A DNA stretch of 64,000 nucleotides from Terriglobia bacterium (GTDB lineage: Bacteria > Acidobacteriota > Terriglobia > Bryobacterales > Bryobacteraceae), in NCBI GenBank assembly GCA_021324615.1, contig JAJPIT010000110.1, forward strand, positions 1 through 64,000. The letters run 5' to 3'. Below, piece by piece: positions 27,432-36,046 of this stretch; the first letter of the stretch is position 1, and each line of letters begins with the position of its first letter. The notes under the pieces were generated by a model. It was given only the letters and a program-made list of their open reading frames with translations, did no database searches and was not told where the DNA came from. Position numbers and translations under genes: made by a program.

Positions 27432-27850
27432 TGGAAGCCGCGCTGCTCGGCAAGCTGCATCATGTCGGCTTCGTGGTGCGCTCGATTGAGGAGTCGCTGG
27501 GAGGTTTTTTACGCTCGCTCGGCGGTCACGCCGTCACCGGCGTCATTCACGATCCGCTGCAACAGGTCAACGTGCTGTTTCTGCGGACCGGTCCGGCGGA
27601 GTCGATGATTGAACTGGTCGAGCCCGCTGGAGAAAAATCGCCGGTCCGCCGCTTTCTCGAAAAGGGCGGCGGCTTGAATCATCTCTGCTACGAGGTCGCC
27701 GACATGGAAGCCGCGCTCAACCAGATGAGGCTCCGAACCGCCACCATCGTCAGCAGACCCAAGCCGGCCGCCGCTTTCAACGGCCGTCCGGTCGCCTGGG
27801 CGGTGACCAAAGAGTGGCTGCTGGTCGAACTGCTCCAGGCCGAGAGGTAA
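27431..27850 (+). CDS. VOC-family protein (glyoxalase / methylmalonyl-CoA epimerase-like)
   Basis: 139 residues, two beta-alpha-beta-beta-beta halves. LHHVGFVVRSIEESLGGFL begins the first half; LNHLCYEVADMEAALNQM begins the second. The metal-ligand pattern H...(E in MIELVEP)...H...(E in LLVELL) fits the family. Similar small VOC proteins accompany FkbH-ACP pairs in some polyketide and glycan clusters. It might epimerise or otherwise change the ACP-bound unit; that is inference. Coupled to the ACP gene by a one-base overlap. Confidence 0.85.
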   Translation: MEAALLGKLHHVGFVVRSIEESLGGFLRSLGGHAVTGVIHDPLQQVNVLFLRTGPAESMIELVEPAGEKSPVRRFLEKGGGLNHLCYEVADMEAALNQMRLRTATIVSRPKPAAAFNGRPVAWAVTKEWLLVELLQAER

Positions 27851-27856
27851 GCGCGC

Positions 27857-28612
27857 ATGGCGGGGTCGTTTCTTCTGAAATTGCACCGCGGCGAGGGGCC
27901 GTTTTTCGGTTTCCTCAAACGTCTGATTCTGGCGAGCATGCGGTCCAGCTTCACGCCGCCGCGCGCGGTGAAGCCGCTTTTTTGCTTTTTCTATCACGCG
28001 CATTACGCGGTTTCCTTCGGATTCCGCCAGTTTTTGAACATGATTTATCGCGGGCCGCTGTTTAAGGCGCGCTGTGAAAAGGTCGGCCGGAATCTGAGCA
28101 TCTGGTCGATGCCCGCCGTTGTCGGACCGGTGCGGATTTACATTGGCGACGATGTGGAGATCTTCGGGCATCTGGGCGTGACCAGCGGGCGGATCTTCGA
28201 CGAGCCGCGGCTAGTGATCGGGGACCGGGTGGATATCGGCCACAACATCCAGATCACGGTCAACCGCGAGGTGGTCATCGAGGAGGAAGTGAATATCGCC
28301 TCCGGCGTGCGAATTCTCGATACCGACGCGCATCCCCGCGATACCGATGCCCGCGCGAAAGGGCTGCCTCCGCCGGAAGCCGAGATCAAGGCCGTGCGCA
28401 TCGGGCGGCGCGCCTGGCTCGGGCAGAGCTGCTTCATCATGAAGGGCGTGACGGTCGGCGAAGGTGCGGTCATCGGGGCGAACAGCGTGGTGGTCACCGA
28501 CATTCCGCCGTATGCGGTGGCTATGGGCAATCCGGCGCGGGTGGTGGTTAAAGATGTGCGGCAGACGGCGGCTCCGGGCCCGTCCGCGGATCCTGTGCCG
28601 CCGCGGGCGTGA
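27857..28612 (+). CDS. Left-handed beta-helix acyltransferase
   Basis: 251 residues. N-terminal helices (FFGFLKRLILASM, LFCFFYHAHYAVSFGFRQF) are followed by hexapeptide repeats (IYIGDDVEIFG, LVIGDRVDIGHNIQI, VVIEEEVNIASGV) and the LbH acyltransferase end (AVIGANSVVVTDIPPYAVAMGNPARVV). It starts 6 bases after the VOC gene, in the same operon. It could move the FkbH/ACP-derived acyl group to a sugar. Its last 65 bases overlap the convergent second acyltransferase gene. Confidence 0.88.
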   Translation: MAGSFLLKLHRGEGPFFGFLKRLILASMRSSFTPPRAVKPLFCFFYHAHYAVSFGFRQFLNMIYRGPLFKARCEKVGRNLSIWSMPAVVGPVRIYIGDDVEIFGHLGVTSGRIFDEPRLVIGDRVDIGHNIQITVNREVVIEEEVNIASGVRILDTDAHPRDTDARAKGLPPPEAEIKAVRIGRRAWLGQSCFIMKGVTVGEGAVIGANSVVVTDIPPYAVAMGNPARVVVKDVRQTAAPGPSADPVPPRA

Positions 28613-29165
28613 TCGGCTTTGCCGGATTGCCGGCGGCCACGGTTCTGGCCGGCACGGGCCGGGTCACCACCGAACCGGCGCCGACGGTTGAACCGTTGCC
28701 GACATCCGCCATCACGATGGCCCCCGCGCCGATCCAGCAGTCGGCGCCGATCTCGATCCGCTGGAACTCGCCTTTTTCGGCGCCCTGAAGGCCCCCGGCG
28801 GCGTCGCGGGGATGCTGGCGGCGGCCGCTTAGGATCTGCACCCCGGAGGCGATTTGCGTCCGTTCTCCGATGGTGACTTTTCCAAGCACGCAGAACGATC
28901 CGATATAAACGCCCGGCGCGACGCGCGCGTCGCGGTGAGCGAAGAAGGTTCCAAAGGAGATCCGCGCCGCGAGCGAACATTCGGCCAGCGTCAGGCGGTA
29001 GTAGGCCGCGCGGAAGTAATCGCCCAGAATCCCGGGACCAAGCGCCGCCAGGTGCGCCCCCACGGTAAACAGCGGCCGCAGGCGGCCGAATCCGGCGAGC
29101 AGGGCGAAGGGCAGGGCCAGCAGCAGAAAGACAAAGTTGGCGATCCGCTTGGCCGCCGGTTTCAA
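28548..29165 (-). CDS. Left-handed beta-helix acyltransferase with N-terminal membrane helix
   Basis: 205 residues. An N-terminal helix (FVFLLLALPFALLAGFG) precedes hexapeptide repeats (GVYIGSFCVLGKVTIGERTQIASGVQI) and the usual end (GAIVMADVGNGSTVGAGSVVTRPVP, AAGNPAKPI). The start is TTG at 29165, with GGGAGGG 5 bases before it. It is divergent from the asparagine synthase gene (62 bases between) and overlaps the other acyltransferase tail to tail. Acceptor unknown; probably a surface sugar. Confidence 0.87.
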   Translation of the reverse strand: MKPAAKRIANFVFLLLALPFALLAGFGRLRPLFTVGAHLAALGPGILGDYFRAAYYRLTLAECSLAARISFGTFFAHRDARVAPGVYIGSFCVLGKVTIGERTQIASGVQILSGRRQHPRDAAGGLQGAEKGEFQRIEIGADCWIGAGAIVMADVGNGSTVGAGSVVTRPVPARTVAAGNPAKPITPAAAQDPRTGPEPPSAAHL

Positions 29166-29227
29166 GAGTCCCTCCCGCCCATCACATCAGGATAGCTGTG
29201 TCACGCTTCATCTGCGACAATAGCGGA

Positions 29228-31114
29228 ATGTGCGGAATTGCCGGTTTCATCAGCACCGGCGAGCCGGGTAGCGAAATCCCGGCGGTACGGGCCATGATGG
29301 CGGCACTCGCCCGCCGCGGGCCGGATGGGGAGGGCCTGAGCCACTGGCCGGGGGTGACCTTCGGTCACCGGCGGCTGGCCATCATCGATCTGAGCGCGGC
29401 CGGGAGCCAGCCGATGCTGTCCGCCGACGGGCGGATCGGGCTGGTGTTCAACGGCTGCATCTATAACTTCGAGGAACTGAGGCGGGAACTGCAAGCCGCC
29501 GGGTGGACGTTCCGCTCCCGTTGCGACACCGAAGTTTTGCTGATCGGTTATCAGCAGTGGGGCGCGCGCGAGATGGCCCGGCGGCTGCGCGGGATGTTCG
29601 CTTTCGCCATCTGGGACCAGAGCTTGCGGAAATTGACGCTGGTCCGCGACCGGCTCGGGGTAAAGCCGCTGGTGTATGCCGTCCGGGGCCAGGAGCTGGT
29701 TTTCGCCTCGACCATTTCGGCGCTGGCGGCGGCGGGCGCGGCGGGCGATATCGATCCGGCCGCGGTTCTTGAATACCTGGAATTCGGTTTCGTGACCGAC
29801 CAGCGCTCGATCTTTCAGGGCGTCCGCAAGCTGCCGCCCGCAACGATTCTCGAATGGCAGGAGGGCCGCGTGTCGGAATCCTGCTACTGGTCTTTGCCCG
29901 CAACGGAGAATTTCGCGCCGGTCCGCTTCGAGGATGCGGTCGAGGAAACGGAGAACAGAATCATCGAGGCGGTGCGCATCCGGCTTTGCGCCGATGTGCC
30001 CATTGGCGCGCTGCTTAGCGGCGGCATCGATTCCGCGCTGGTCTGCTGGGCTCTGGCGCGTCTTCAGGCGAACGTGACGGCCTTCACCATCGGCGCGGCA
30101 GGCGACGCCTCCGATGAAGCGGACGCCGCGCGCCAGACCGCTGCGAAACTCGGGATTCCGCATGAGGTGATCCCGTGGGAAGAAGCCGGCGCGCCGGCGC
30201 TGGACGAGTTGCTCGATGCCTTCAGCGAGCCGTTCGCCTGCCAGTCCGCCTTGGGGGTTTTGCATCTGGCGCAAGCCATCCGGCCGAAAGCAACTGTTCT
30301 GCTGACCGGAGACGGCGGCGACGACGTTTTCCTCGGCTATCCGTTTTTTTACAACGTCTGGCGGGCCCAGCGGATCGCGCAGCGGCTGCCCGGATGGGCG
30401 CCCGCGGCCTGGAAGTGGATCCGCCCGCTGGCCGCCTTCGGCGCCGGACGCCGCGCGGCCAACTTCGGCGATTACGTCGTGGGAGGCCTGGGCGCCTATA
30501 ATCGTGTGCGCGCCGGGTTGCCGTATTTCGAGCAGCGGGGGATGCTCGGCGAGCGCTTGCAGAATGTCCGGCTGGAGCAGCGCCGGATTCCGGCGTCTTT
30601 CGCCTCCGCGCGCCGGCTTCTGGATGATGTCTTCAAATATCATCAAAAAACGCATTTTTTGAGCGAATTTATGCCGAAAGTGGACGGTGGAACGATGTAT
30701 TGGGGCCTGGAAGCGCGCGCGCCGTTTCTCGATCATAGGCTGTGGGAATACGCCGCCTCGCTGCCGCCGGAGATCCGTTTTCAGGGCGGAAAGCTCAAGG
30801 CCGTTTTGCGGGAAATTGTTGCGCGCCGCATTGGCCGGACGGTCGCCATCCGCCGCAAACAGGGCTTCACGATTCCGGTGGAGAAGTGGCTTGCGACGGA
30901 GGGGCGCGGGCAGCTCGAGCTGCTGCGGTCCGGAACGCGCCTGGAGAGCGGCGGGTGGATCCGCCGCGGCAGTCTGGCTACAGAGATCGATCGTTTCGGC
31001 AAGTCCGGCGCCGCTCCCCTGCCGCTCTGGTATCTTTTGGTACTGGAAAAGTGGCTGCAAAGGCAGGCCGAGATCCGCGTCCGCCCGGCGCCGGTCCAGG
31101 CGGAAGTGGCGTGA
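29228..31114 (+). CDS. Asparagine synthase-like glutamine amidotransferase, with Glu to Cys change in glutaminase site
   Basis: 628 residues. The N-terminal Ntn glutaminase begins with the catalytic Cys (MCGIAGF) and has ARRGPDGEG, HRRLAIIDL and RCDTEV. The synthetase half has the ATP-binding SGGIDSALV and a conserved LTGDGGDDVFLGY. One oddity: the family's FNGEIYN reads FNGCIYN, Cys77, at the position equal to glutamine-binding Glu76 of E. coli AsnB. In glycan loci such proteins amidate uronic acids; that fits the context. ATG follows GACAAT (29216-29221) by 6 bases. The stop overlaps the next gene's GTG. Confidence 0.92.
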   Translation: MCGIAGFISTGEPGSEIPAVRAMMAALARRGPDGEGLSHWPGVTFGHRRLAIIDLSAAGSQPMLSADGRIGLVFNGCIYNFEELRRELQAAGWTFRSRCDTEVLLIGYQQWGAREMARRLRGMFAFAIWDQSLRKLTLVRDRLGVKPLVYAVRGQELVFASTISALAAAGAAGDIDPAAVLEYLEFGFVTDQRSIFQGVRKLPPATILEWQEGRVSESCYWSLPATENFAPVRFEDAVEETENRIIEAVRIRLCADVPIGALLSGGIDSALVCWALARLQANVTAFTIGAAGDASDEADAARQTAAKLGIPHEVIPWEEAGAPALDELLDAFSEPFACQSALGVLHLAQAIRPKATVLLTGDGGDDVFLGYPFFYNVWRAQRIAQRLPGWAPAAWKWIRPLAAFGAGRRAANFGDYVVGGLGAYNRVRAGLPYFEQRGMLGERLQNVRLEQRRIPASFASARRLLDDVFKYHQKTHFLSEFMPKVDGGTMYWGLEARAPFLDHRLWEYAASLPPEIRFQGGKLKAVLREIVARRIGRTVAIRRKQGFTIPVEKWLATEGRGQLELLRSGTRLESGGWIRRGSLATEIDRFGKSGAAPLPLWYLLVLEKWLQRQAEIRVRPAPVQAEVA

Positions 31115-31875
31115 ACGGGCAGGAGGAACTCAGCTCGGCCCGCCGCGCTCTGTACCGCTTCTACGGCAGGCTGCAAAAGGCGGTCGCGCCGGGGATCCGC
31201 TATTCGCAGTTCGATTATCTGGACGCGCTGAAGGCCCGCGCCGCGCCGGGCTGCCGGTGGCTGGACCTCGGTTGCGGGCACCGGATGTTCCCCGATTTCC
31301 TGTCCGCCGAGGAGCGGGCGCTGGCCGCGCGAGCCGCCTATCTGGTCGGCATCGATATGGTCGCCGCCGACGTGAAGCGGCATCGGTCGCTGGCGGGCAG
31401 GGTTGCCGGAAACATCGAGAGACTGCCGTTTGCGCCGGAGTCGTTCGACCTGGTCACCGCCAACATGGTGATCGAACACGTAGCCGATCCGCGGGCGCTT
31501 CTGGAGCAGGTTTTTGGCGTGCTCCGCTCCAAGGGTTTGTTCATCTTTCACACGCCGAACCGCAACTGCGCGCTGGTTCGGATGGCGCGGCTGGTTCCGC
31601 AAGCGGTCAAGAATAGAATCATCCTGCTGCTGGAAGGGCGCCGGGAAGAAGACGTCTTTCCGACGGAGTACCGGATGAACACGAGCCGGGAAATTCGCGC
31701 GGCGGCTGCGGCGGCGGGTTTCGAAGTTGTGGAGTTGAAGCAGTTGAACTCCGCCGCGATCACCGCGCTGCTGGGCCCGCTGGCGATCTTTGAGTTGTTG
31801 TATCTCCGGATTCTGGAGAATCCGCGTCTGGCCTGGCTGCGCAGCAATCTGGTGGCGACCTTGCGGAAGCCCTGA
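31111..31875 (+). CDS. Class I SAM-dependent methyltransferase
   Basis: 254 residues. Motif I is WLDLGCGHRMF; the acidic residue of motif II is in VGIDMV; ESFDLVTANMVIEHVADPRALL is motif IV, and GLFIFHTPNRN motif VI. This is the Methyltransf_11 type often found in sugar and secondary-metabolite clusters. The GTG start overlaps the asparagine synthase TGA by 4 bases. The C-terminus has a hydrophobic segment (AITALLGPLAIFELLYL) that may bind the membrane or a lipid-linked substrate. Confidence 0.9.
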   Translation: MNGQEELSSARRALYRFYGRLQKAVAPGIRYSQFDYLDALKARAAPGCRWLDLGCGHRMFPDFLSAEERALAARAAYLVGIDMVAADVKRHRSLAGRVAGNIERLPFAPESFDLVTANMVIEHVADPRALLEQVFGVLRSKGLFIFHTPNRNCALVRMARLVPQAVKNRIILLLEGRREEDVFPTEYRMNTSREIRAAAAAAGFEVVELKQLNSAAITALLGPLAIFELLYLRILENPRLAWLRSNLVATLRKP

Positions 31876-31888
31876 GGCGCCGGCGGCG

Positions 31889-33337
31889 TCAGCGGAAGAT
31901 TGCGCGGGCGGCGTGCAAGACCTTGGCGGCGAACTCCCGTTCCTGGCTCTGAAAGAATCCGCTCAGGATCAGCGTGGCGGCGTAAACCGCCAGTCCGATG
32001 AGGCTGATCAGGGTTTGCGAGAACCAATCGCCGGAGCCGAACATCATGATGAGGAGGCTTGCGGCGCCGGCGATTCCGATGCGCGCCAGGCGTCCGGTCT
32101 CAAAGGAAAAACTCCGGACGCGCTGCGCCTGAATGAAACTGAGGATGGCCATGGCCAGGAATGACAGCCCGGTCGCCGCCACGGCTCCCCAGGCTTTAAA
32201 TGCGGGGATCAGGGTCGCACACAGCAGCAGGCAGATTCCCGCGGTCCACAGAATCACGCGCGCGGTCAGGCCCGGGCGGTTTTCCACCAGAAGCGGCGAG
32301 CGGAGATAATCCGCCAGGCCGCGCACCACGTAAGCGCCGGTCAGCAGCGGGATGTAGGCGATCGCGGGATGGAAGGCAGGCGGGGTCAGCAGCAGCACGC
32401 CCGGCTGGCCGAGGGCCGTAAGGACCACGGCGGCGGTCATCAGCGCCAGCACGTAATAGGTGCACAGCCGCACATACATCTCGCCGCCTTTTCCTTCCTT
32501 CAAGATCGCGAACATCTGGGCGTCCCAATAGGTGACAAAAGCAAGTTGCGCGGCGCCCACCACCATCGCCGCTTTATAAGCCAGCGAATACAAGCCGAGA
32601 GCCGAAAGAGACGCGGATCTTTGCAGGAACCAGCGGTCGCCGAAATGGATAAACAGCATGGCGACTCCGCTGACGCCGAGCGGGGCCGCGTAGCGGAATA
32701 ACGAGCGCAAAAGCGCCAGATCGACGGCGGCGCGGTGGCGGATAAGGGCGTAGGGGACAAACACCAGGCACGCCGACAGGGACGCGATCACGGCGCCCTT
32801 CTGAACGCCGAGGTATCCATCGCCATGGACCAGGAACAGGACGCTCGACCCGGCCTGAACCGCCAGCCTGCCCACCTGAATCGCCAGATATACCCTGGAT
32901 TTGTTCAGCACGCGCAGATGGGCGAAGCCGATCTCCTGCACAAACGCCAGAGCCGTCCCGACCGAGACGAGCTGAAATCCGGGCGTGTACGCCGCCGTGC
33001 CGAATACCAGCCGCGACAGGAGGCCGGAGCAGAACCAGCCTCCAAAGCCCACGGCGATACCCGCCAGCGCCCCGCCGAGATAGGCGGTCATGAGCACCGC
33101 AGGCCGGCGTTGCTCGCCGGCATGAGAGTCGAAGTAAAAGAAAGCATCGCTCAGCCGTAACGCCACCAGTGTCCCGATCACGCTTGAAGAAATCTCCAGC
33201 AGTTCCAGGACGCCGTAGTCGGCCGGAGCCAGGTAGTGCGTGTAAACCGGCAGCAGAAGAACGGAGGCGAGCTTGCCGGCGACGATACCGGCCGAGTAGG
33301 CCGTCAGATGCCGCAGCATGCTCCTGTAGTTCGACAT
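31889..33337 (-). CDS. Polysaccharide flippase (Wzx/MOP family)
   Basis: 482 residues with about 12-14 membrane helices; begins YRSMLRHLTAYSAGIVAGKLASVLLLPVYTHYL and continues DYGVLELLEISSSV, the classic Wzx/MOP entry. It should flip lipid-linked oligosaccharide across the inner membrane. I chose ATG 33337; the frame is open upstream but only as a shadow of the APH-like gene. It begins 4 bases after that gene's stop and shares its operon. The tail converges on the methyltransferase with 13 bases between. Confidence 0.9.
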   Translation of the reverse strand: MSNYRSMLRHLTAYSAGIVAGKLASVLLLPVYTHYLAPADYGVLELLEISSSVIGTLVALRLSDAFFYFDSHAGEQRRPAVLMTAYLGGALAGIAVGFGGWFCSGLLSRLVFGTAAYTPGFQLVSVGTALAFVQEIGFAHLRVLNKSRVYLAIQVGRLAVQAGSSVLFLVHGDGYLGVQKGAVIASLSACLVFVPYALIRHRAAVDLALLRSLFRYAAPLGVSGVAMLFIHFGDRWFLQRSASLSALGLYSLAYKAAMVVGAAQLAFVTYWDAQMFAILKEGKGGEMYVRLCTYYVLALMTAAVVLTALGQPGVLLLTPPAFHPAIAYIPLLTGAYVVRGLADYLRSPLLVENRPGLTARVILWTAGICLLLCATLIPAFKAWGAVAATGLSFLAMAILSFIQAQRVRSFSFETGRLARIGIAGAASLLIMMFGSGDWFSQTLISLIGLAVYAATLILSGFFQSQEREFAAKVLHAARAIFR

Positions 33338-33341
33338 GCGG

Positions 33342-34289
33342 CTACGTCCAGATGCCCGCGGGTAAGGATGAGCCGGGCGGGGGAAATCCGCGGCGCTCCA
33401 GAATCGAAGCGATTTTATACCAGATCCCGCGCGTGGATGGTCCCGCGATCCGGATGCTACCGGCCAGGAAATGATAGAAGGCGGTTCGCAGTTCGGCTTC
33501 GCCGCCGGAAAGGGTGCGGATTTTTTCTTGAAAAAACCGGGAGAGCGGCGCCGGCGAAAACCAGATGGAGCCAAATGCGGCGACATCGGGCGGGGTCTTC
33601 ACCGCGCCGCCGTACTCAAAGCAACAGCTCGTCATCAACTTAAAGATGTCGTGCAAGGGGCTTCGCGCCGCCAGGCCGCTCCAGTCGAAAACTCCTATGC
33701 GCTTTCCTTCGAACCGCAGGTTGCCGTACCAGAAATCTCCGTGGCTGGGAGCGGCGGCGAACTCCGGGGCGGATTCCAGAAGACTGCGCAGCCCGGCGAC
33801 CGCGCCGCATTCTTGCTGGAGCGGATGCAGGGCGGCGATTGCGGATTCGCGCGCGGCGCCGGCGGATCCGCAGCTTTCGGCGGGAATCGTTTGCCGGAAC
33901 CGCTCCAGCCACGCGAGGGCCGTGTTCAACGGCTGCGCGCCGCCGCCCGGGCCGGAGGCCAGGCGGAAAGTGATCCTCACCAGCCGTCCGGGAACGGCGG
34001 AAGTCAGCAGGCAGGCGCTGCCTGCCTCGCACTGCCAGTCGAGCACGCGCGGGATTCCCAACTCCGCGGCCCAGGGGGCGATGGCCAGCAGCGCCTGATG
34101 CTCCTTCGCCAGTTCCAGGACCGCTTCGGGGGTGCGCGCGACTTTGGCCACCCACGCCGGACCCTTCCCCGATTCGGGATAGCCGAGGATGACCGCGACG
34201 CCCTTCCTGCTGCCCAGCGTGGCGAGGGAGATCCGCTCCGGCGCGCGCGCCAGAGCGGCAGCCACGGCTTTATGCACCGGCGGCCTCAA
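33342..34289 (-). CDS. APH/choline-kinase-like phosphotransferase
   Basis: 315 residues. The kinase catalytic loop PSHGDFWYGNL (HGDxxxxN) and the metal motif IGVFDWSGLAA (IDWE-like) are clear, and WVAKVA carries the ATP lysine. The family covers antibiotic kinases, choline kinases and small-molecule or sugar kinases; the setting between a methyltransferase and a flippase suggests a sugar or lipid-head substrate rather than drug resistance. Its start overlaps the upstream methyltransferase by 20 bases, so translation is coupled. Confidence 0.8.
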   Translation of the reverse strand: MRPPVHKAVAAALARAPERISLATLGSRKGVAVILGYPESGKGPAWVAKVARTPEAVLELAKEHQALLAIAPWAAELGIPRVLDWQCEAGSACLLTSAVPGRLVRITFRLASGPGGGAQPLNTALAWLERFRQTIPAESCGSAGAARESAIAALHPLQQECGAVAGLRSLLESAPEFAAAPSHGDFWYGNLRFEGKRIGVFDWSGLAARSPLHDIFKLMTSCCFEYGGAVKTPPDVAAFGSIWFSPAPLSRFFQEKIRTLSGGEAELRTAFYHFLAGSIRIAGPSTRGIWYKIASILERRGFPPPGSSLPAGIWT

Positions 34290-35346
34290 GCACGAAGACG
34301 AAATCGGCGCCGAAGGTCCGCCAGAACCAGGGCTTCGCCAGGGCCAGGCGCAGGCCGTTCAGCAGGCGGTCTTTCAAGCCGCCGGGCTGGTTCAGATGCT
34401 CCAGAGTGTAGGTGACGATGGCCTCCTGCACCAGCGGAACCAGCTCGGTCGGATAGTCGTAGCCGCGGACGCTGATGTGGGTGGATCGCGCGCGCAGTCC
34501 GGCCCGGGCGAATAGTTTTAAAAATCCGCCGTGGGTGTAGGTATATGTCCGGTAGGTGGCGTTGTGCGAGGAGCGGTAATTGCGGCTCCGCCGGCAAATC
34601 CAGGTCGCCAGAAAACGAGGCAGCAGGCTGGTGTAGGGAATTCCGCTGTGATCGGGAACGCCGCGGAGCTGCGCCCAGCCGATGCGATTCTCGATTCCCA
34701 CGTAGATCAATCCGCCGGGCTTGAGAAAACCGCGCAGCCTCCGGAGAAAATCGACTTGAACCTCCGTCACGCCTTTGGAGGTATCGAAAAGGCCGACCCA
34801 TTCGAGCACGCCGCTGACGATGGCGGCGTCGAACTGGCCGGGGCCGAACCCGACCGAGTTCACGTCGCCATTGACGACGGCGAGATTCTCGCTGAGGCCC
34901 TCCTGGGCGGCTCGCAGCGCGATGAAATCCGCCCGCTCGGCTACGCCTTCCTGCGCAACAACCCGGTAATTCCGGGCGAGCTCGGCGGCGATGCCGCCCA
35001 TCCCCGCGCCCACGTCGAGCACCAGAGCGCCCGGGCGAAGCGGCAAAATTTCCTGAAAAGCGGCGCGGTCCGGCGTGGTCACGTATTCGCACAGGACCGG
35101 GTCGAGGAGGGACCGAACCGCCGCGCGCCAGCCCTCGCGCTGGCTTTCCTCGAGCAGGCGGCGCATCTGATCCTGCGGGATCTCGCCCCAATAGGGAATC
35201 GGCGAGCCGATCACGGCCTTCGCGCCATCCCAGGCCCCGGCCTTCCGGCCGCAGCCGCAGAGATAAACGCCGCCGGAGAGCGGGATGTCACGGCCGCACG
35301 GGCAGCCGAGGTTCAGCTTCTCCAGCCAGCGGGGATAGTCTGCCAC
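34270..35346 (-). CDS. SAM-dependent methyltransferase with N-terminal zinc-ribbon-like segment
   Basis: 358 residues. The N-terminus has CPCG and CGCG pairs 16 residues apart (first at about 15), which look like a small zinc ribbon of the Trm112 sort. The methyltransferase core has VLDVGAGMGGIAAELA, AVVNGDVNSVGF, FDAAIVSGVLEWV and GGLIYVGIENRIGW. It is the first gene of the minus-strand methyltransferase, kinase, flippase set. The substrate is unknown; glycan or lipid-linked sugar is likely from context. Confidence 0.85.
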   Translation of the reverse strand: MADYPRWLEKLNLGCPCGRDIPLSGGVYLCGCGRKAGAWDGAKAVIGSPIPYWGEIPQDQMRRLLEESQREGWRAAVRSLLDPVLCEYVTTPDRAAFQEILPLRPGALVLDVGAGMGGIAAELARNYRVVAQEGVAERADFIALRAAQEGLSENLAVVNGDVNSVGFGPGQFDAAIVSGVLEWVGLFDTSKGVTEVQVDFLRRLRGFLKPGGLIYVGIENRIGWAQLRGVPDHSGIPYTSLLPRFLATWICRRSRNYRSSHNATYRTYTYTHGGFLKLFARAGLRARSTHISVRGYDYPTELVPLVQEAIVTYTLEHLNQPGGLKDRLLNGLRLALAKPWFWRTFGADFVFVLEAAGA

Positions 35347-35587
35347 GTTACCTCTTCTTAATCTAATGCGTTACTTCCGTACTCACCTTGCCACACACCG
35401 GCTTTTTTGTCAAAAATCGGCGTCTCTTGGCGTCTCTTAAGGTTATCGGCCGGGAAAGAGCTCACTTCAGACCCCGCCCGAGGATTAGGCCGGGCGGGGG
35501 AACGGCCGATTTGACCGAAACCGCGCGGCTGTGCTAATTTGGGCCTTCAGAGACTCCGCAGTAACGGTTCCCTTACACATTCCTTAG
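35347..35587. promoter_or_regulatory. Divergent control region with a 9-bp GC hairpin upstream of the ATP synthase genes
   Basis: The 241-base space separates the minus-strand glycan set from the atp operon. CCCCGCCCG (35472-35480) and CGGGCGGGG (35491-35499) form a perfect inverted repeat with a 10-base loop. No T run follows on either strand, so it is not a clear terminator. It could be a leader hairpin or an operator. No gene seen in this stretch. Confidence 0.4.
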
Positions 35588-36046
35588 ATGGAACAGACTC
35601 TTCAAGCCCTAGGTGGGTTGATGCTTCAGGCTGTGCCCACCATTGTCCTGCTGATTGTCGTTTATTTTTCCCTGAAGACCATGCTGTTCACGCCGCTGGA
35701 GCGCGTGTTGGGCGAGCGCGATTCACTCACGGCGGGGACCCGCAGGGGAGCGAAGGAAAGCCTGGAAGCAGCCGAGCGGAAGCAGAAGGAGTACGAACAG
35801 CGCCTGGCCGAAGCCCGCGCCGAAGTCTACAAGAGCCAGGAGGAGATGCGGCGGCAGTGGCTGGACGAACAGGCCTCGCGTATCGCCGCCGAGCGCGCCC
35901 GGATGCAGGCCCGGGTGGAAGCTGAAAAGCAGCGGCTGGCGGCGGAAAGCGCGGCGGCCCGGGAAAATCTCACGCTGCCCAGCGCGGAGCTGGCGGCGCG
36001 GATCGCCGACTCGATTCTCAATCGCAAGGCGGGTACGGCGGCATGA
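35588..36046 (+). CDS. atpF': ATP synthase F0 subunit b' (stator)
   Basis: 152 residues. One N-terminal membrane helix (VPTIVLLIVVYFSLKTMLF) followed by a long charged coiled coil rich in E/A/R/Q. This is the peripheral-stalk b-type subunit, and the first of two b-type genes, so I call it b'. It is the first gene of the operon; its TGA overlaps the next ATG by 4 bases (ATGA). The a and c subunits that normally precede it are absent from this locus. Confidence 0.88.
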   Translation: MEQTLQALGGLMLQAVPTIVLLIVVYFSLKTMLFTPLERVLGERDSLTAGTRRGAKESLEAAERKQKEYEQRLAEARAEVYKSQEEMRRQWLDEQASRIAAERARMQARVEAEKQRLAAESAAARENLTLPSAELAARIADSILNRKAGTAA

